Shown here in pieces: positions 1-11,800 of a stretch of DNA of 64,000 nucleotides (the first letter of the stretch is position 1; every line of letters begins with the position of its first letter). The notes beneath the pieces are model-generated. The model did no database searches and was not told where the DNA came from. It saw only the letters and a list, made by a program, of their open reading frames with translations. Both the position numbers and the translations under genes were made by a program. Source of the DNA: Enchytraeus crypticus. Taxonomy: Eukaryota; Annelida; Clitellata; Enchytraeida; Enchytraeidae. The DNA is taken from NCBI GenBank assembly GCA_905160935.1, contig CAJHZI010000563.1, positions 942,001 to 1,006,000 of the forward strand. The letters run 5' to 3'.

Positions 1-180
1 GCTGCACCTCAGATCTGGAATTCTCTTCCATCCAATCTTCGAAAATCTTCATTTGAATCACATCAGCCTTTGCTTTCCTATGAGCAGTTCCATAAGCAGT
101 TGAAGACCTATCTTTTTCATCTCTCTTTTCCATCCAGTGTCCATAAGCAGCGACCTGCGCCTAAACCACCTTTTCTTTAA
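1..180 (+). pseudogene. CR1/L2-like LINE ORF2, C-terminal end (family D)
   Basis: The frame starting at base 1 is open for 59 codons to a TAA at 178-180. It carries the usual C-terminal signature of CR1/L2/Jockey-type reverse transcriptase ORFs: AAPQIWNSLPSNLR near the start and FHKQLKTYLF about 30 residues later. The rest of the ORF lies left of the window. The following bases match 3' UTR pieces found elsewhere in the window, so this is the coding end of repeat family D. It is probably a dead, 5'-truncated retrotransposon. Family assignment rests on motif recall, not on a search. Confidence 0.7.
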
Positions 181-336
181 CTCATTTACTTTGGACTGAA
201 TTTCTGGATTTTGGAATTTGCACCGTTTTTGGACCTTCTTTTCTTGCTCGCCTGCTTGATTTTGTCTCAATAGTGCTCGATGTTGTCATTAATGACTGTA
301 GCACTCTAATTGTTGTTATTATTATTGTTACTATTC
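181..336 (+). mobile_element. 3' UTR and tail of LINE family D
   Basis: Follows the LINE ORF end directly. It contains the block AGTGCTCGATGTTGTCAT ... GACTGTAGCACTCTAATTG and finishes in a short (TTG/TTA)n tail. The same block recurs at 25098-25235, 26640-26700 and 50505-50600 (plus) and 15510-15600, 30983-31035, 34873-34930 and 57605-57722 (minus), always without the coding part, as expected of 5'-truncated LINE insertions. Confidence 0.7.
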
Positions 337-539
337 TTTCACTTAAGCCATTATTCTGAATTTAGAGCTGAAATATATTTAATTGGATTTGCGGAGAGAT
401 GTATGCTTAAGCCAGCGAAGCCAAATATTTCATTCTCAATGTAGTCGTAAATAAAATAGGTTAAATCTGTGAATACTTTCTATAAGCTTTGCAATAGAAG
501 TCATAAAATAGCATTCATCTTTACATCAAAACATGAGAT

Positions 540-930
540 TTACTCAAATCTCTTCTCACCGTACCAAATATTAAATCTGCTATGGGCAGACGCTCCCTCA
601 TGTTTTCTGCTCCGACAATATGGAACTCTCTGCCACAAGACCTTCGATCTTGTAATTGTATTGGTACTTTCCTTGGCAAGCTAAAAACCTATCTCTTTCC
701 GCCATAGGTGTAAATTTTGACCCGCTTGCCTTGGATCTTGGACTTGCACTGTTTTGATCTCGCTTTCTCTTGTGGTCTCTGTATACTCAGTCGTCATCGT
801 GTGGTGCTTTGGCGTCTGTTTGCGTAGTGCCTGCAAGAGACGTCCCTGACATTGCCTTATGGCAAGAAACCGGACGTTAAATTGATTAATTGATTGATTC
901 GTTATTGATTGATTGATTCTAGATCTAATA
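540..930 (+). pseudogene. Second CR1/L2-like LINE 3' end (family E)
   Basis: From about 552 to the TAG at 708-710 one frame reads LTVPNIKSAMGRRS, FSAPTIWNSLPQDLR and LGKLKTYLFPP, the same terminal motif order as the element at the left edge but a different family. A 3' UTR follows, with the block GAGACGTCCCTGACA ... ACCGGACGTTAAA, and it ends in (ATTG)n microsatellite at 880-918, typical of this LINE class. An in-frame stop near 534 marks truncation or decay. Related 3' fragments lie at 5240-5330 and 62475-62570. Confidence 0.72.
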
Positions 931-1016
931 TCTCTGCTGACATAACTAGGATTCTATTTCATCTGAATAATTGAATAATAATATGACACAATTACAGTAA
1001 AAGCCTTAAAGCCGAT

Positions 1017-1135
1017 GTCAACGTCAGTTTCATCTCTAGAACACAATATCAGTGACGGGTGAGCTCAGGATTCGAACCCACACAAACTGATGCTCAGTAG
1101 AATATCTTACCAACATCATACTGACTCCAGTCACT
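1017..1135 (-). mobile_element. tRNA-derived SINE, family B, diverged copy
   Basis: Read on the minus strand it has the family order: an A-box-like start, the diverged B box GGGTTCGAATCC, the CCGTCACTGA block and a terminal GAAACTGACGTT-type end. Diverged from the better copies at 2945 and 11425. Confidence 0.6.
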
Positions 1136-1141
1136 AATAAT

Positions 1142-1635
1142 TATCATTAATAAAGTTGTACAGTGAAAAATTTGATAAATAGTCACAATTTTGACAACCC
1201 CCTCGGCCCAGAAACCAACAAATTAAATTCACCTTCATCAGTTTTTTTTTCACGAAACTCCTTTCAACGACTAGGTACATTTGTCACGAAATTCTTTGCA
1301 GATCACAGTCGAAAAAGTAAGCGCAATGTTAGGCGGTTGAAAAACTGACAGACAATATTCAAATTCCATATTTAAGCATAAATTAGAGTGTCTTATTGCC
1401 CGAATGGTCATTGTTAGAAAAAGTGATAGAAGAATTTGTTGGCTTTCTTGTATCTTCTTAAAATGGCTAATTTTTAGATAAAGGACATCGACAGTACTCG
1501 GAGCCATGTGGAGGCTAAAGTCAATTTTGATTCCATTTTTATTTCGTTTGGGAGTAAAGTGACTGCTACGATTTGAAACCGGTTCCTTGTGAAATTTTTT
1601 CTATTCATATAAAAGTCCACAAATGTGCATCCACA
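1142..1635. other. Intergenic, no feature recognised
   Basis: AT-rich sequence with short overlapping ORFs of no recognisable content. No promoter, RNA or repeat family identified. Confidence 0.5.
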
Positions 1636-1837
1636 GCTTGAATGTCTCAATAGCGCAATGGTTAAGGGTGTAGATAACGTCACGAAGTTTTAAATAACAG
1701 ACCCAGAGGAGAATCGAACTCTTGTGGGTTCGATTCCCAGCCACGCTGATCTGAGAGTAAAATCTCGGACATTCACTGGATTGGCTACACGGAAAATGGA
1801 CTAAATTGCCTAACGGATATAACATGTGGTATTAAAA

Positions 1838-1896
<59 letters not shown>

Positions 1897-1905
1897 ACAT
1901 AGTTG
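1636..1905 (+). mobile_element. tRNA-derived SINE, family F, ending in (TA)n
   Basis: Contains a tRNA-like head with an A-box-like segment TAGCGCAATGGTTAAGGG and a B box GGGTTCGATTCCC spaced as in a pol III promoter. The body begins GCTGATCTGAGAGTAAAAT and ends in a (TA)n tract at 1842-1894. The body recurs at 11235-11310 and 43490-43632. Confidence 0.65.
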
Positions 1906-1925
1906 ATCATTTCACTATAATGTGT

Positions 1926-1968
1926 GTTATTATTATTATTAGTAGTAGTAGTAGTAGTAGTAGTAGTA
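1926..1968. repeat. Trinucleotide microsatellite (ATT/AGT)n
   Basis: A run of TTA units passes into about ten TAG units just after the family F SINE tail. Confidence 0.85.
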
Positions 1969-2212
1969 AGATAACACTCAGGTTATTTTTATAGTTAAAT
2001 CAAATGTTTAAGTTAATTCCCATTCAATTAAACCATTTAATTCCCAATATAACATGGTCCCAATATAACGTGCATGGTTTTTCTTTCTATTTTTATAAAT
2101 GATAATGTGGAAAAACTAACTGAAACTATAGGGTATATAATTTTTACTACACAGTTATATATAGAGATGAAAATGAAAGCCCGATTCTGTAGTTGCCTGT
2201 AAGATTTATATA

Positions 2213-2577
2213 CAGTCTGCGCATAAAAGATATATCTCCAGCAAAAATTACGGTAGCTCAGCCAATTATTGATATTTCGCCTTGAAATTTCAAGGTTCTC
2301 TTGCGGAAAAATCATCTAACGGCCTCTTTCAGGGCCAGCACATTTTCAAAAAGGAATTGATTCTAACTGACGTTTTACGTTGAGTGTTTAATGAAAAAAA
2401 ATCAATTTTTCGCAAAACTCGGATAACTCCGGCTCCTTTAAAAATATTTTTACAGAATTTGGTCAGCTTGTGGCAAAATTCCTCTACAAGAGAACTTTAA
2501 AATTTCAAGGCGAAATATCAATAATTAGCTTAGCTGTCGTAATTGAGCTAGGGGGATATTTTTATAATGAGCAGCCT
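2213..2577. mobile_element. Foldback / MITE-like element with long inverted termini
   Basis: The segment 2218-2312 is inverted at about 2485-2577. Both arms contain ATTATTGATATTTCGCCTTG and a matching GTTCTCTTG block, with scattered mismatches over about 90 bp. The roughly 175-bp centre has no coding potential. This is the architecture of a non-autonomous DNA transposon or foldback element. No clear target-site duplication could be fixed by eye, so the superfamily is unknown. Confidence 0.65.
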
Positions 2578-2608
2578 CTACATGTACAATGGAGCTGCAG
2601 TTATACAA

Positions 2609-2677
2609 TTCACTGAGAGAGAGAGAGAGGGGCGGGGGGAGAGAGCTAGAGAGAGAGAGAGAGAGAAAGAGAGAGAA
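2609..2677. repeat. (GA)n microsatellite
   Basis: GA-rich tract with GGCGGGG and CTA interruptions. Confidence 0.9.
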
Positions 2678-2944
2678 GTAGACGTACTATCTTACTCACA
2701 CTGAAAAGTTAAGGCTGGACTGATCCACAAGAGGAAGACGTCGGTTCAATTTTTCCACTTCGGCATTAGTAAAATTAGTTCATCATCCCACTCATGTTGG
2801 CATTTAGGATTCAAGAGAACATCCATGCATTAATCATCTATTGATGCGAGGTTTCGCCAAACCTCTAATCACGCCATTCATTCCATTTCCACTACAAACT
2901 CTTCAGCACTCCTAGGCTATTGGTGGTGACAGACTTTGTTTGTG

Positions 2945-3093
2945 GGGGGGAAGCTAAAGTGGTAAAGCTAAGGTTAACGTAAATTTCCTCACTCAAAAGC
3001 GATTTCAGCGAAGGGCGAGCCCAGGATTTGAACCCCGCACATACTGATCCGCGGTCGAGTATCTTACCGACTTCGCCACTGGCTCCAGCCATA
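2945..3093 (-). mobile_element. tRNA-derived SINE, family B, well preserved copy
   Basis: On the minus strand it reads GGAGCCAGTGGCGAAGTCGG (TGGCGAAGTCGG fits the pol III A box TGGCNNAGTNGG), then ACTCGACCGCGGATCAGT, then GGGTTCAAATCC (fits the B box GGTTCRANNCC), then GCTCGCCC. The end carries a GAGTGAGGAAA block and TAACCTTAGCTTTACC. It serves here as the reference copy for family B. Confidence 0.8.
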
Positions 3094-3099
3094 GGAAAG

Positions 3100-4135
3100 G
3101 AAAATATTAGTACGAATTTAATATGAATTTACATATTCTGATTTTTACGGTAAGATATAATATTTAATCAAAAAATGGACGATACAACAGAATGACTAAT
3201 ATGACTCTGTAAAGTAATATCGAATATTGGGTATCGATTTCCACACTGCTATGGAAAAATAGTCATTTAAAAGCAACAAACATGATAAAGTCGGAACGGA
3301 AACTATGATTTTAACCAAACGTTTAATATAAAACCTCCAGTACAATGCAATATGTTCAGCATTATACTGCAAGAACAATGAAAGGCAATAAAAATTTAGC
3401 GCAGTAGGAAGACATCCAATACAATAGAGTGAAAAACAAAGGGATGATACGAAGGTTTAGAACTCGTTTCATCATCTAACGATATAATCGTGAAGAGTTC
3501 AAGTTCAACATGCCGATCCATCAAGTGCTGCTTGAATATCATAGCCTTTGAAAAAGAAATTCTGATAAAAAAGCTGATTCCTTGCTATGAATTTAAAGTT
3601 TCTGGTTTCTCCATGTCTTCCACCGGACCTCCCATTCCAAGTCCTCGGCTTAGAGTCAAGAAGGATTGCGCTTCGTGATCAGGGATTCGTATTCCGTAAT
3701 CTTTATTTTAAAAATTCACAATTTTTTTATGTCTACACGTTTTCCAAAAGGATTCTTTAGAAACAGCTGGAAACCTGTTCGAATCGCATCCAGAAAACCT
3801 CTGGTAGCAATTTTTGTCATATGGAAACAGCAATAGACGCTAAAGTTTGTTTTATAGTTTTACATTCTTCGATTTCGGTAGCAGTCAACTTTCCGTACGT
3901 TAGGTTGACGGTGATTTTCTATGACAAACTATAGCCGACTGCTGATTAAGTTAGCCATCGAAAGGAAATAATTCATATACTAGGAGGAGAAAATGAAATT
4001 TGCATTTATTACTTCATGTGACATTTACAAAAAGTAGTGTTCTAATACTTATATTGAAGAAAAGTTTCATATTAAATTATTTAACATTTTTATATACAAG
4101 ATGATCACCTGCATAATTAATAGTTTCACGTGATT
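3100..4135. other. Intergenic, possible 5' region of the receptor gene
   Basis: No coding signature or repeat family seen. It lies upstream of receptor exon 1 and could hold its promoter or an untranslated exon, but I see no convincing TATA box or splice donor that would place one. Confidence 0.4.
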
Positions 4136-4137
4136 AA

Positions 4138-4420
4138 TTCCAGTATTGTGTCCGGGACTTTGAGGAATAGAACCACTGTCAACTGCAGGTATCTTATGCA
4201 GTGACTAAAAAAGAACTGAGAAAGACATCAGTAAACTATCTCAGTAGCTATATTATTCCCACGCTATATGCTAAATTAAGGTGTACGTAAGGCCTAGCCT
4301 TTTGCGAAGGGATTAACTCATTAATCGACGTGGTGCTCTTTATGTGCGCGTGAATGCAACATGTGAGTGCGAATCCATGTGAGTGCGACCTTTGACCTGC
4401 CATTTGGCAGAACACTACCA
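4138..4420 (+). mobile_element. SINE-like repeat, family C, just upstream of receptor exon 1
   Basis: Matches family C in order: GTCCGGGACTTTGAGGAATAG, a diverged AACTGAGAAAG ... CAGTAAACTATCTCAG block, TTTTGCGAAGGGATTAACTC, then the terminal hairpin CTGCCATTTGGCAG followed by AACACTA. It ends about 95 bp before the receptor ATG, so it may lie in the 5' UTR or in an intron just before exon 1. Confidence 0.65.
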
Positions 4421-4458
4421 TAAGATAGATTGATTGTTTATCTAATTGAAATTGTTTC

Positions 4459-4515
4459 ATGTTTTAGAAATAAATTTCAACATTACCCATGAGGCTCTAA
4501 GCTAATTCTGCTGGA
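4459..4515 (+). promoter_or_regulatory. Leader just before the receptor start codon, possible 3' splice site
   Basis: TTTCATGTTTTAG at 4456-4465 could be a splice acceptor for an upstream untranslated exon. A TAA at 4498-4500 is in frame with the ATG at 4516, so unless another acceptor lies between 4500 and 4516 translation must start at 4516. The ATG has G at -3. Confidence 0.45.
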
Positions 4516-4597
4516 ATGAATTTCACTGGAGAACCTGAGCAGAGTTCACAGTGGAAAGCGGCCCTGATCGTGTTGACATGTGGAGTCATTATTGTTG
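4516..4597 (+). CDS. 5-HT7: Receptor exon 1: start codon and first part of TM1
   Basis: Encodes MNFTGEPEQSSQWKAAL followed by the hydrophobic run IVLTCGVIIV. It ends on one base of a split codon at a strong donor, G|GTAAGT. The split codon becomes Gly when joined to the GG that opens exon 2, giving an uninterrupted TM1 (VIIVGTIVGNVLVC). The exon is too short to stand out as an ORF; an in-frame TAA at 4498-4500 supports this ATG. Confidence 0.85.
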
Positions 4598-7500
4598 GTA
4601 AGTGAGGTTGATCAAAAACTTTCCTCCGCATTAGTGGCGATTAACTCGAACGCAGAATAAATATACATGTACTCAATTTAATCCGTAAAAATAGAAACAC
4701 TCCAAGGAATGCTAATAGACGCGAGATAGTGAAATGAAATTTTTGTTTAAGGTAAAATCGACAAGACTCCAATTTAGACTGCTATTATGTAATGACATGC
4801 AAAACTTCGATTTTAGATTTTCGAACGAATATCTGTGGCGATCAAGTCATCGGATTTGATTCCTTTACCTATTGGTTCATAGTTGGATACCTAACTGATG
4901 TGACTGACTCAGTAAAATATCGTTGAACTCACTTTTTATCCTTCGTATTGTTACAATTGCATCGCTGTAAATGCGCTTTAAATGCTTGCAGGTCAATTAA
5001 ATGGACTAAATTAATATTTCTGCAAATATTGAACAAAACATTTGTGCCTATATAATAAAGACTCATCACTTATTAGTTTTCGCTCTATTTCTATATCTAC
5101 TTATTGCAATTTTAGACCCAGTTACAGCTAGTTCTATCCAGTTGTTTACAAACTACATTATCACTAGCTCTTCCTTCATTCTTAAATTCTAACAATTGTT
5201 TCGACACTTTAAACAGTTACGTACAGTAGCTTGCTATTAGAAAGTAGCGTATAATGGGGGCGTCCCTGTCATCATCCTTCTATGAGGAAACTGGCATTAA
5301 ACCTTTATTAATTATTTATTATTATAATAATAAGCTTGTATGATTTTTTACGTCTTCGGCCCGACTCTGACGAGATGTTTCAAACAGAAGAATAGTGTTT
5401 CTAAATAGCGTGCCTCTGAGGGTGCATTAACTTAGCCCCCCCACCACGTGATTTTACAAAATCAAATCACACCAGCGTTTTGGGCTCGTTTTGGGCTGAA
5501 ATAGGCTGTTGAAATTTTTTTTCTAAAGAATGCGTTTCTAAATAGTGTGTTTCTAAATATTGTGTTTCTAAATAGTGTGTTTCTAAATAGTGTTTGTCTT
5601 AATAGTGTGTTACTAAATAGTGTGTGTCTAAATAGTGTTTTCTAGATAGTGTGTTACTGAACCTTAATATAATAAACGATTTGCACAAGATGTTAAAAGA
5701 AACGTTACTAAACCACTAAAATCTGACATGTCTGCTAAACGTTCCCTAAATCACGGACTCTCATGACTAAAAGAAGTAATCGTGACTGGTAGCATTATCT
5801 TATTACACTCTCGTCCTTGGATGGTACCTGCTGTGTGACTCCTGTTATTAGTATAAGTTTCTATCTTTCGTTGTTATCTTCTGGCATAATAACTGAATTA
5901 ATAATAATTACAACTAATAATAATTATTCGTTTATCACAATGAAATCAGACACAACGCAGAAATCTTACATAGTTAGAAAAACACAGACAGATGAACGCA
6001 GGTAGATATACAGGCCAATTAATAGCTAATATCATTAATCAATCTGATATAGGCTATGTTAACCACTTTTGGCCCTTCCATTAATTTTGCATGCCGTTAG
6101 GTATAATATCAGACGACATTTCTTAAGTAAATGACTTTCGTTGTTGTTACTGTTGTAACAAAAGAATCCGTATAGAAATTAGTCTTCTACCACAGATGAA
6201 GAAGTCAGTTGAGCCCGTGGAATCAGAGTTAGGTTTCTAACTGCTGATCAATAGGCACTGAACTCAAATCCTGTATTCCTCCGTCATTGATATCTTACGA
6301 ATATTGAGAAAAGAAAGAGATATTAGCTTGTAATTTAACCTGTATCTTAACCATCCTGATTCCCCCTGCATATACTGATTGCTGGACCAAATAAATTGTA
6401 TGTCAAATTATCAGCGATTTTTCAATATTTTTGTGGAAAACAATATGTGAATCTATTTGAAGTCTTTACTACTTTCTAGAAAAAAAATGCCATTAATCTA
6501 CTGTCTACATCTAAAGCCGTTAAAAGTAAAATTCTTTACTAAATTATGACTAGCAGAGTGCAAATTCAACTCATTCGAAGGTTTTTTCATTGAAATATGT
6601 CTTAGAATTGATTCACTTTGAATGTGTCGTCGTCACGAACCGGAAATCAGACACAGTTACTATTTCCGGTTAGCCGAAGAAGACTCGGAGTGAACGTGTG
6701 ATTAGATTAGCTGCTGGAGAATCATGATTAACTAAACAATCTCAGCAGTTTATCGATTAACCTTAGACAATCCAAGCACTACCATATCATTAACTCTAGC
6801 CATGGCACACCTAGCACTTACAATAAAAGATTAAAATAAAGCAATGAAGTGACTAAGAAAAATACAATAAATAAATATTTTAATGAACGAAAAGTGAACA
6901 TATTAAATGGATTCAATTTGATTTAAGATTAATCACCAGTAATCTTGTGTAAAGTAGCCTTGATTATGACTAATGGTGTATTGACCTTATTGTGGCGGAG
7001 CTAAATCTATAAAAAGATATTTCAAATGAAGTAAAAAATATTGTTAACGTCAGTTTCCTCAGGCGAAAGAGATGTCAGTGACGAATATCTTACCGACATC
7101 GCCACTGGCTCGATGTCGGTAAGATATTTGACCGCGGATAAGTTATATTGTTGTAGCTAATATAAATTAAATAAAATGTGTAAATTATAACATGAAAATC
7201 TATTTAGATAACAAATTAAATAGGTGTATTTACTTACGTGATTTACTAATAATGATAATATTACAATAATAACCTTCTACAATTTTCATAGTAGTGCCAT
7301 GACCGGTGACCGGTTTTGTAACTGCTTTTAGGTGCCTTGCATGTTATTATCAATCCTTTCCATAATTAAACATATTTTGATATTAGTAAAGCCAATTGTC
7401 AGCATGCTCCGAGACATGATTAGCCTTCCATGAGCCCAAGGGGACCTGGATTTTGAATCTAGGCTACTTGTATCCGAGATACATACTCTAACCATCACAC

Positions 7501-8787
7501 TATAACTCCGCCTCGATTTACTAGTTATTAAAGCAATGTAAAACAGAAGACAAACATTATATGCCACCTTTGACAGTGACGATAATATCATTGTAACTAT
7601 TGAGAAATTATATCAGCTGACCTCCAGGTTTTAAATACGTATAAGTAGAAATATAAACATATATATACGACAACAAATATATACGTATAAGTAGAAATAT
7701 AAATATGCAGGAAGAATGTACACATAAAAGCAAATAACTCAAAATAATTGAGGTTCAGGCAAACCCAAAGAATTCATTGTACTACAAATTACACGGCCAA
7801 AGAAGTAATTGTACTAAAAATTAAAAGAAGGACCTCAGTGCTTGAATGATGATGACTACAGAAATTCTGAACTACACTTTGGCTGATATTGATCTTATAT
7901 AGAGCTTATATTAAGTTGATATACACGAATAGTTGATAGAGTTTAGAGTTGATATAGATTATAGAGTTTATACAAAATTGATAAAGAGTTGATATAGAGT
8001 TGATAGAATGTTGATGTAAAGTTGATGTATATTTCCGATAGTGTTAATTATTAGAGAGTTTATAAACAGTTTCTATATGGCTGGTATAGTGCTTATAGAG
8101 AGTTTATTTGGAGTTGATATAGAGTTGGGAATTCATACAGAGTTTATAGGGTTGGTATAGATAAAAAATTTGATAAAAGGTTTCTATAGATTATATTGAT
8201 GATAGAGTTGATGGAGTGTTGATTAAGAGTTTATATGAAGTTGATATAAAGTTGGTATAGAGTTGATATAGGGTGTGTGTATGGTTAATATTGATTACAC
8301 AGTTGTTAGAGAGTTGGTATAGAGATAATAGAGCGTTGTGATGTGGAGTTGATAACGATATAAACGAGAAAGTAAACTTGAATCCGATCTAAGACAACTA
8401 ATGAGTAAATATCGAATGACATTCTTTTGCAACAAACGCAGTCGCTAACAGCAAAAAACCATTAAAAAATTGTATATAAGTGTAACCATGTAAGCTATAA
8501 ATAAAAGATACCCATAGGTGTCTTCTGTTGATAGCGACAGATATCTACTATAGATAGCTATAAATATCTACTATTGATAACTATAAACATCTACTGTAGA
8601 TAATTTTAGATATCAACTATAAGCAGCGACAGATATCTACTATAGATATCTACTATAAGCATCGACATATATCTACTACAGATATTGATAGATATTTAAT
8701 AGATAGCGATTGATATATGCTATATATATAGGTAACGATAGATAGCTGCTATTATTAACAATATCTACCTATCTATTTTAGACTGCG

Positions 8788-8854
<67 letters not shown>

Positions 8855-11800
8855 CGTATATATAATATCTATAGCGATAGATAACTATAATTGATAACGC
8901 CAGATGCATGCATCTATTAGAGCAATCAATATATAAACTGTAAATAGATGAAAATGTGTAGATAATTTGCTGATAAATTATCACTTAGACAAAATGAAAT
9001 TACTAACATCAACCCCTAGATTCGTAGATCGATACATAGTCCAAATCAGACTTAGGATTTTCTACTTTTATGACCTCGTAGTTAGAATCAGAGAGATATA
9101 CATGTGTAGGTGTGTTGAACCTCTAGCATGCAAACCATTTCTCCAATTGTTCACGACCATTGTATTTATTAGCAAGACATTTAATATTATAATTTTTATA
9201 TCTATCTCCTTTTAATCTTCTTATTGTCTTAGTTTTATCTTATATTTGTATTTGCATATTATATTCCCCTTTTGTGACCGGACTAGTCAAAAATAGGCCA
9301 ACAGTAAGATACGCGTGTATAGTAGGGGAAGACTAAGAGCAAACAGAGGAAGGCAGTGAAAATCCACTTCAAAAGTCATATTTTGTCAGGTTAAGATGTA
9401 TGCGAAGGTTTGATAAAGACTTAGTCTCCTTGTTGATAAGATCAACTAATTGATCAACGGAGTGCTCCTGCTAAGCGAGCAAGCGATTTTGAGTATGAAC
9501 ACCTGCATTTGATCTGCCACTAGGCATAACCCTAGAGAGCGATCTCATTATTAATGCTGTCTATTATATTGCTTGTATGTGAACAGGGACGATTGTTGGT
9601 AACGTATTGGTGTGTACTGCGGTGGCCATAGTTAGAAAGCTAAGGACGCCATCGAACCTCCTCATCGTATCTTTGGCAGTGTCAGACCTGCTGGTGGCTA
9701 TCCTGGTCATGCCCCTGTCCACGGGGTTTGAGGCTACGGGGAGTTGGGTCCTGGGTCAGGCCCTCTGTGACATGTACACCTCGCTAGATGTCATGCTGTG
9801 CACCGCTTCCATTCTAAACCTCTGCATTATCAGGTCTCAAATTATTATAATTCATCATCATCATAATCTATTGAACCTAAATTTAACTAGGATCGGAATA
9901 CGAATAGACTGTCTCAAATCCTCTTTGTCCTATATCATATCATCCATCAGTCAATCCCCTATTTGAGACTTTTCCATTCGCTTAAATTTCTGTAGCAACT
10001 TCTGGAGCCCAGGCACTCAACAAACGAATGCCCTTTCTGACGTTGGTGTGGATCTTAGTGCTTTAGTCGAGTTCTACGACACGTGCAGTCACCGGTTGGT
10101 CAATTCTTCAAACAACCCGGACACAACACGAGGACCACAGTATTATAACTATATCTGATATTTATTATTACAATTTTATTTTCTGCTGCCTTTCCAAGTG
10201 TTTTATGTTTTTCAATCAGAAGTTAATTAAGGTAAATGACTAATTTTTAAGATATTTTATTACGTATCATCGTTATTGCAAAATCGTTCAAATTTTCAGT
10301 TTAATCTCAAATCAGATTTAGTCTTATTTTAGTTCCTTTTACTGCTCCTCTATACCCCGATATGGTGTAGCATTCCCGTGTTGTGCTCGGGTGTGGTTGG
10401 ACCACTGCAGAATAGGGCAATCGCAAACAATCTGCAGCGTTTACGTAAGAGGCGACTAAGGCTGGAGCAGAGATGGCAAGAGGAGACCCACCTCATCATG
10501 AAATATTTTCCCCAGGATTGAATGGTAATTAATCCATCAAATTGATGAATGCAATGGGAAACCGCCTCAGAAGCCATACTTTTCCCAAGCTAAGTAAAAT
10601 TAGGTATGGATATGGATAAGGCATAAACTTTGTGAAGGGATTAACTTGTTAATCTTGAAAGTGCTCTTATGGAGCGAGAAAACCGACTTTGAGTATGAAT
10701 ATAAACCTTGAACCTGCCACTTGGCAGTGCACTGAAGAAGAAGAGATGTAGCATAATGCGAAAAATATGATTAGTTTTTAAGATCAAAATCAACAAAACG
10801 TACGATTAAAATATAAACTGCAATATTCACAAGGTTTCAGAAAATGAACGTTTTCGCTCATTAGAAAATAACATGTTATATCTCTATAATATAATTCAGT
10901 AACTGTTTGCAGCGTCGACCGGTATTTTTTGATAACGAGACCGTTCCAGTACGCGATGAAGAGGACCCCGATAAGGATGACGGTGATGATACTGAGCGTG
11001 TGGTTGTTGTCTGCCCTCATCAGCATCCCACCTCTCTTCAGCGGCTCCTGGAGGGTTTGTCTGGCACTCTAATCTTTATTGATCTACGTCATAGCGAAGT
11101 TTTAATGGCTCTGTGTTTAGCACTGTCATCGTTACTGACCTACGACATTGCAAAGTCTTAATGGCTCTTGGTATAAGAATGTCAGGAAATGTGTGAATAT
11201 TTCAATGACTCTTCCTGAGGTTCTTTAATAAATTCCCGATAGAGCTGATCAGAGAGTAAAGTCTAGGATATGATAATGACTGACAACATGAATAACTGAC
11301 TACCAAATCAATTAATCAATATAAATTTAACGTACGGTTCGTCGCTAGTCAATGTCAGATGTTTCTCTTGGAGACTACTCCACAACGGACCCTAACGCAT
11401 TACTTGATGGCGAAAAAAAGCTAAAGCTAAGATGTACGTCAGATTCCTCACTCGAAAGCTATGTCAGTGACGGGCGAGCCAAGGATTTGAACCCCGCACA
11501 TACTGATCCGCGGTCGAGTATCTTACTGACATCGCCACGAAGTCGGTAAGATACTCGATACTAGTTCACACATAGTTCACTATGTGTGAACTAGTATGTG
11601 TGAACTTATTCTTTATCATACGGTATTCTTACAATTAGAATAAGAGCAACTGGGATCGTATCTTTGTGCAAATCAATATACAATGTACATGTGCATGGAA
11701 GTTACTGGAAAATATAATGGCTTTCTAGGATTTAACACAGAATAAAATGTTCATGAAATGTGATTACATTTAAATTTGCAATATGTAAAGTTCGGTTCAA

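Larger units (their letters stand above)
4598..9586 (+). other. Receptor intron 1 (about 5 kb)
   Basis: GTAAGT at the 5' end and TGTGAACAG at the 3' end. It interrupts TM1 between Val27 and Gly28 in phase 1. It contains SINE fragments (family B, C and H), a LINE family E tail, a 15-bp tandem array, degenerate GATATAGAGTT and GATATCTACTATA repeats, and TA/CA microsatellites. No other gene was recognised inside it. Confidence 0.85.
9834..10912 (+). other. Receptor intron 2 (about 1.1 kb)
   Basis: GTCTCA donor, TTTGCAG acceptor, phase 2. It splits the Ser codon just before the Asp-Arg-Tyr motif. It holds a family I repeat and a family C SINE. Confidence 0.85.

Noticed and set aside
9834-9966. 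Extension of receptor exon 2 as an unspliced ORF to 9966
   Set aside because: After CIIR the frame becomes His/Asn-rich nonsense, whereas splicing at 9833 restores the Ser before the Asp-Arg-Tyr motif.
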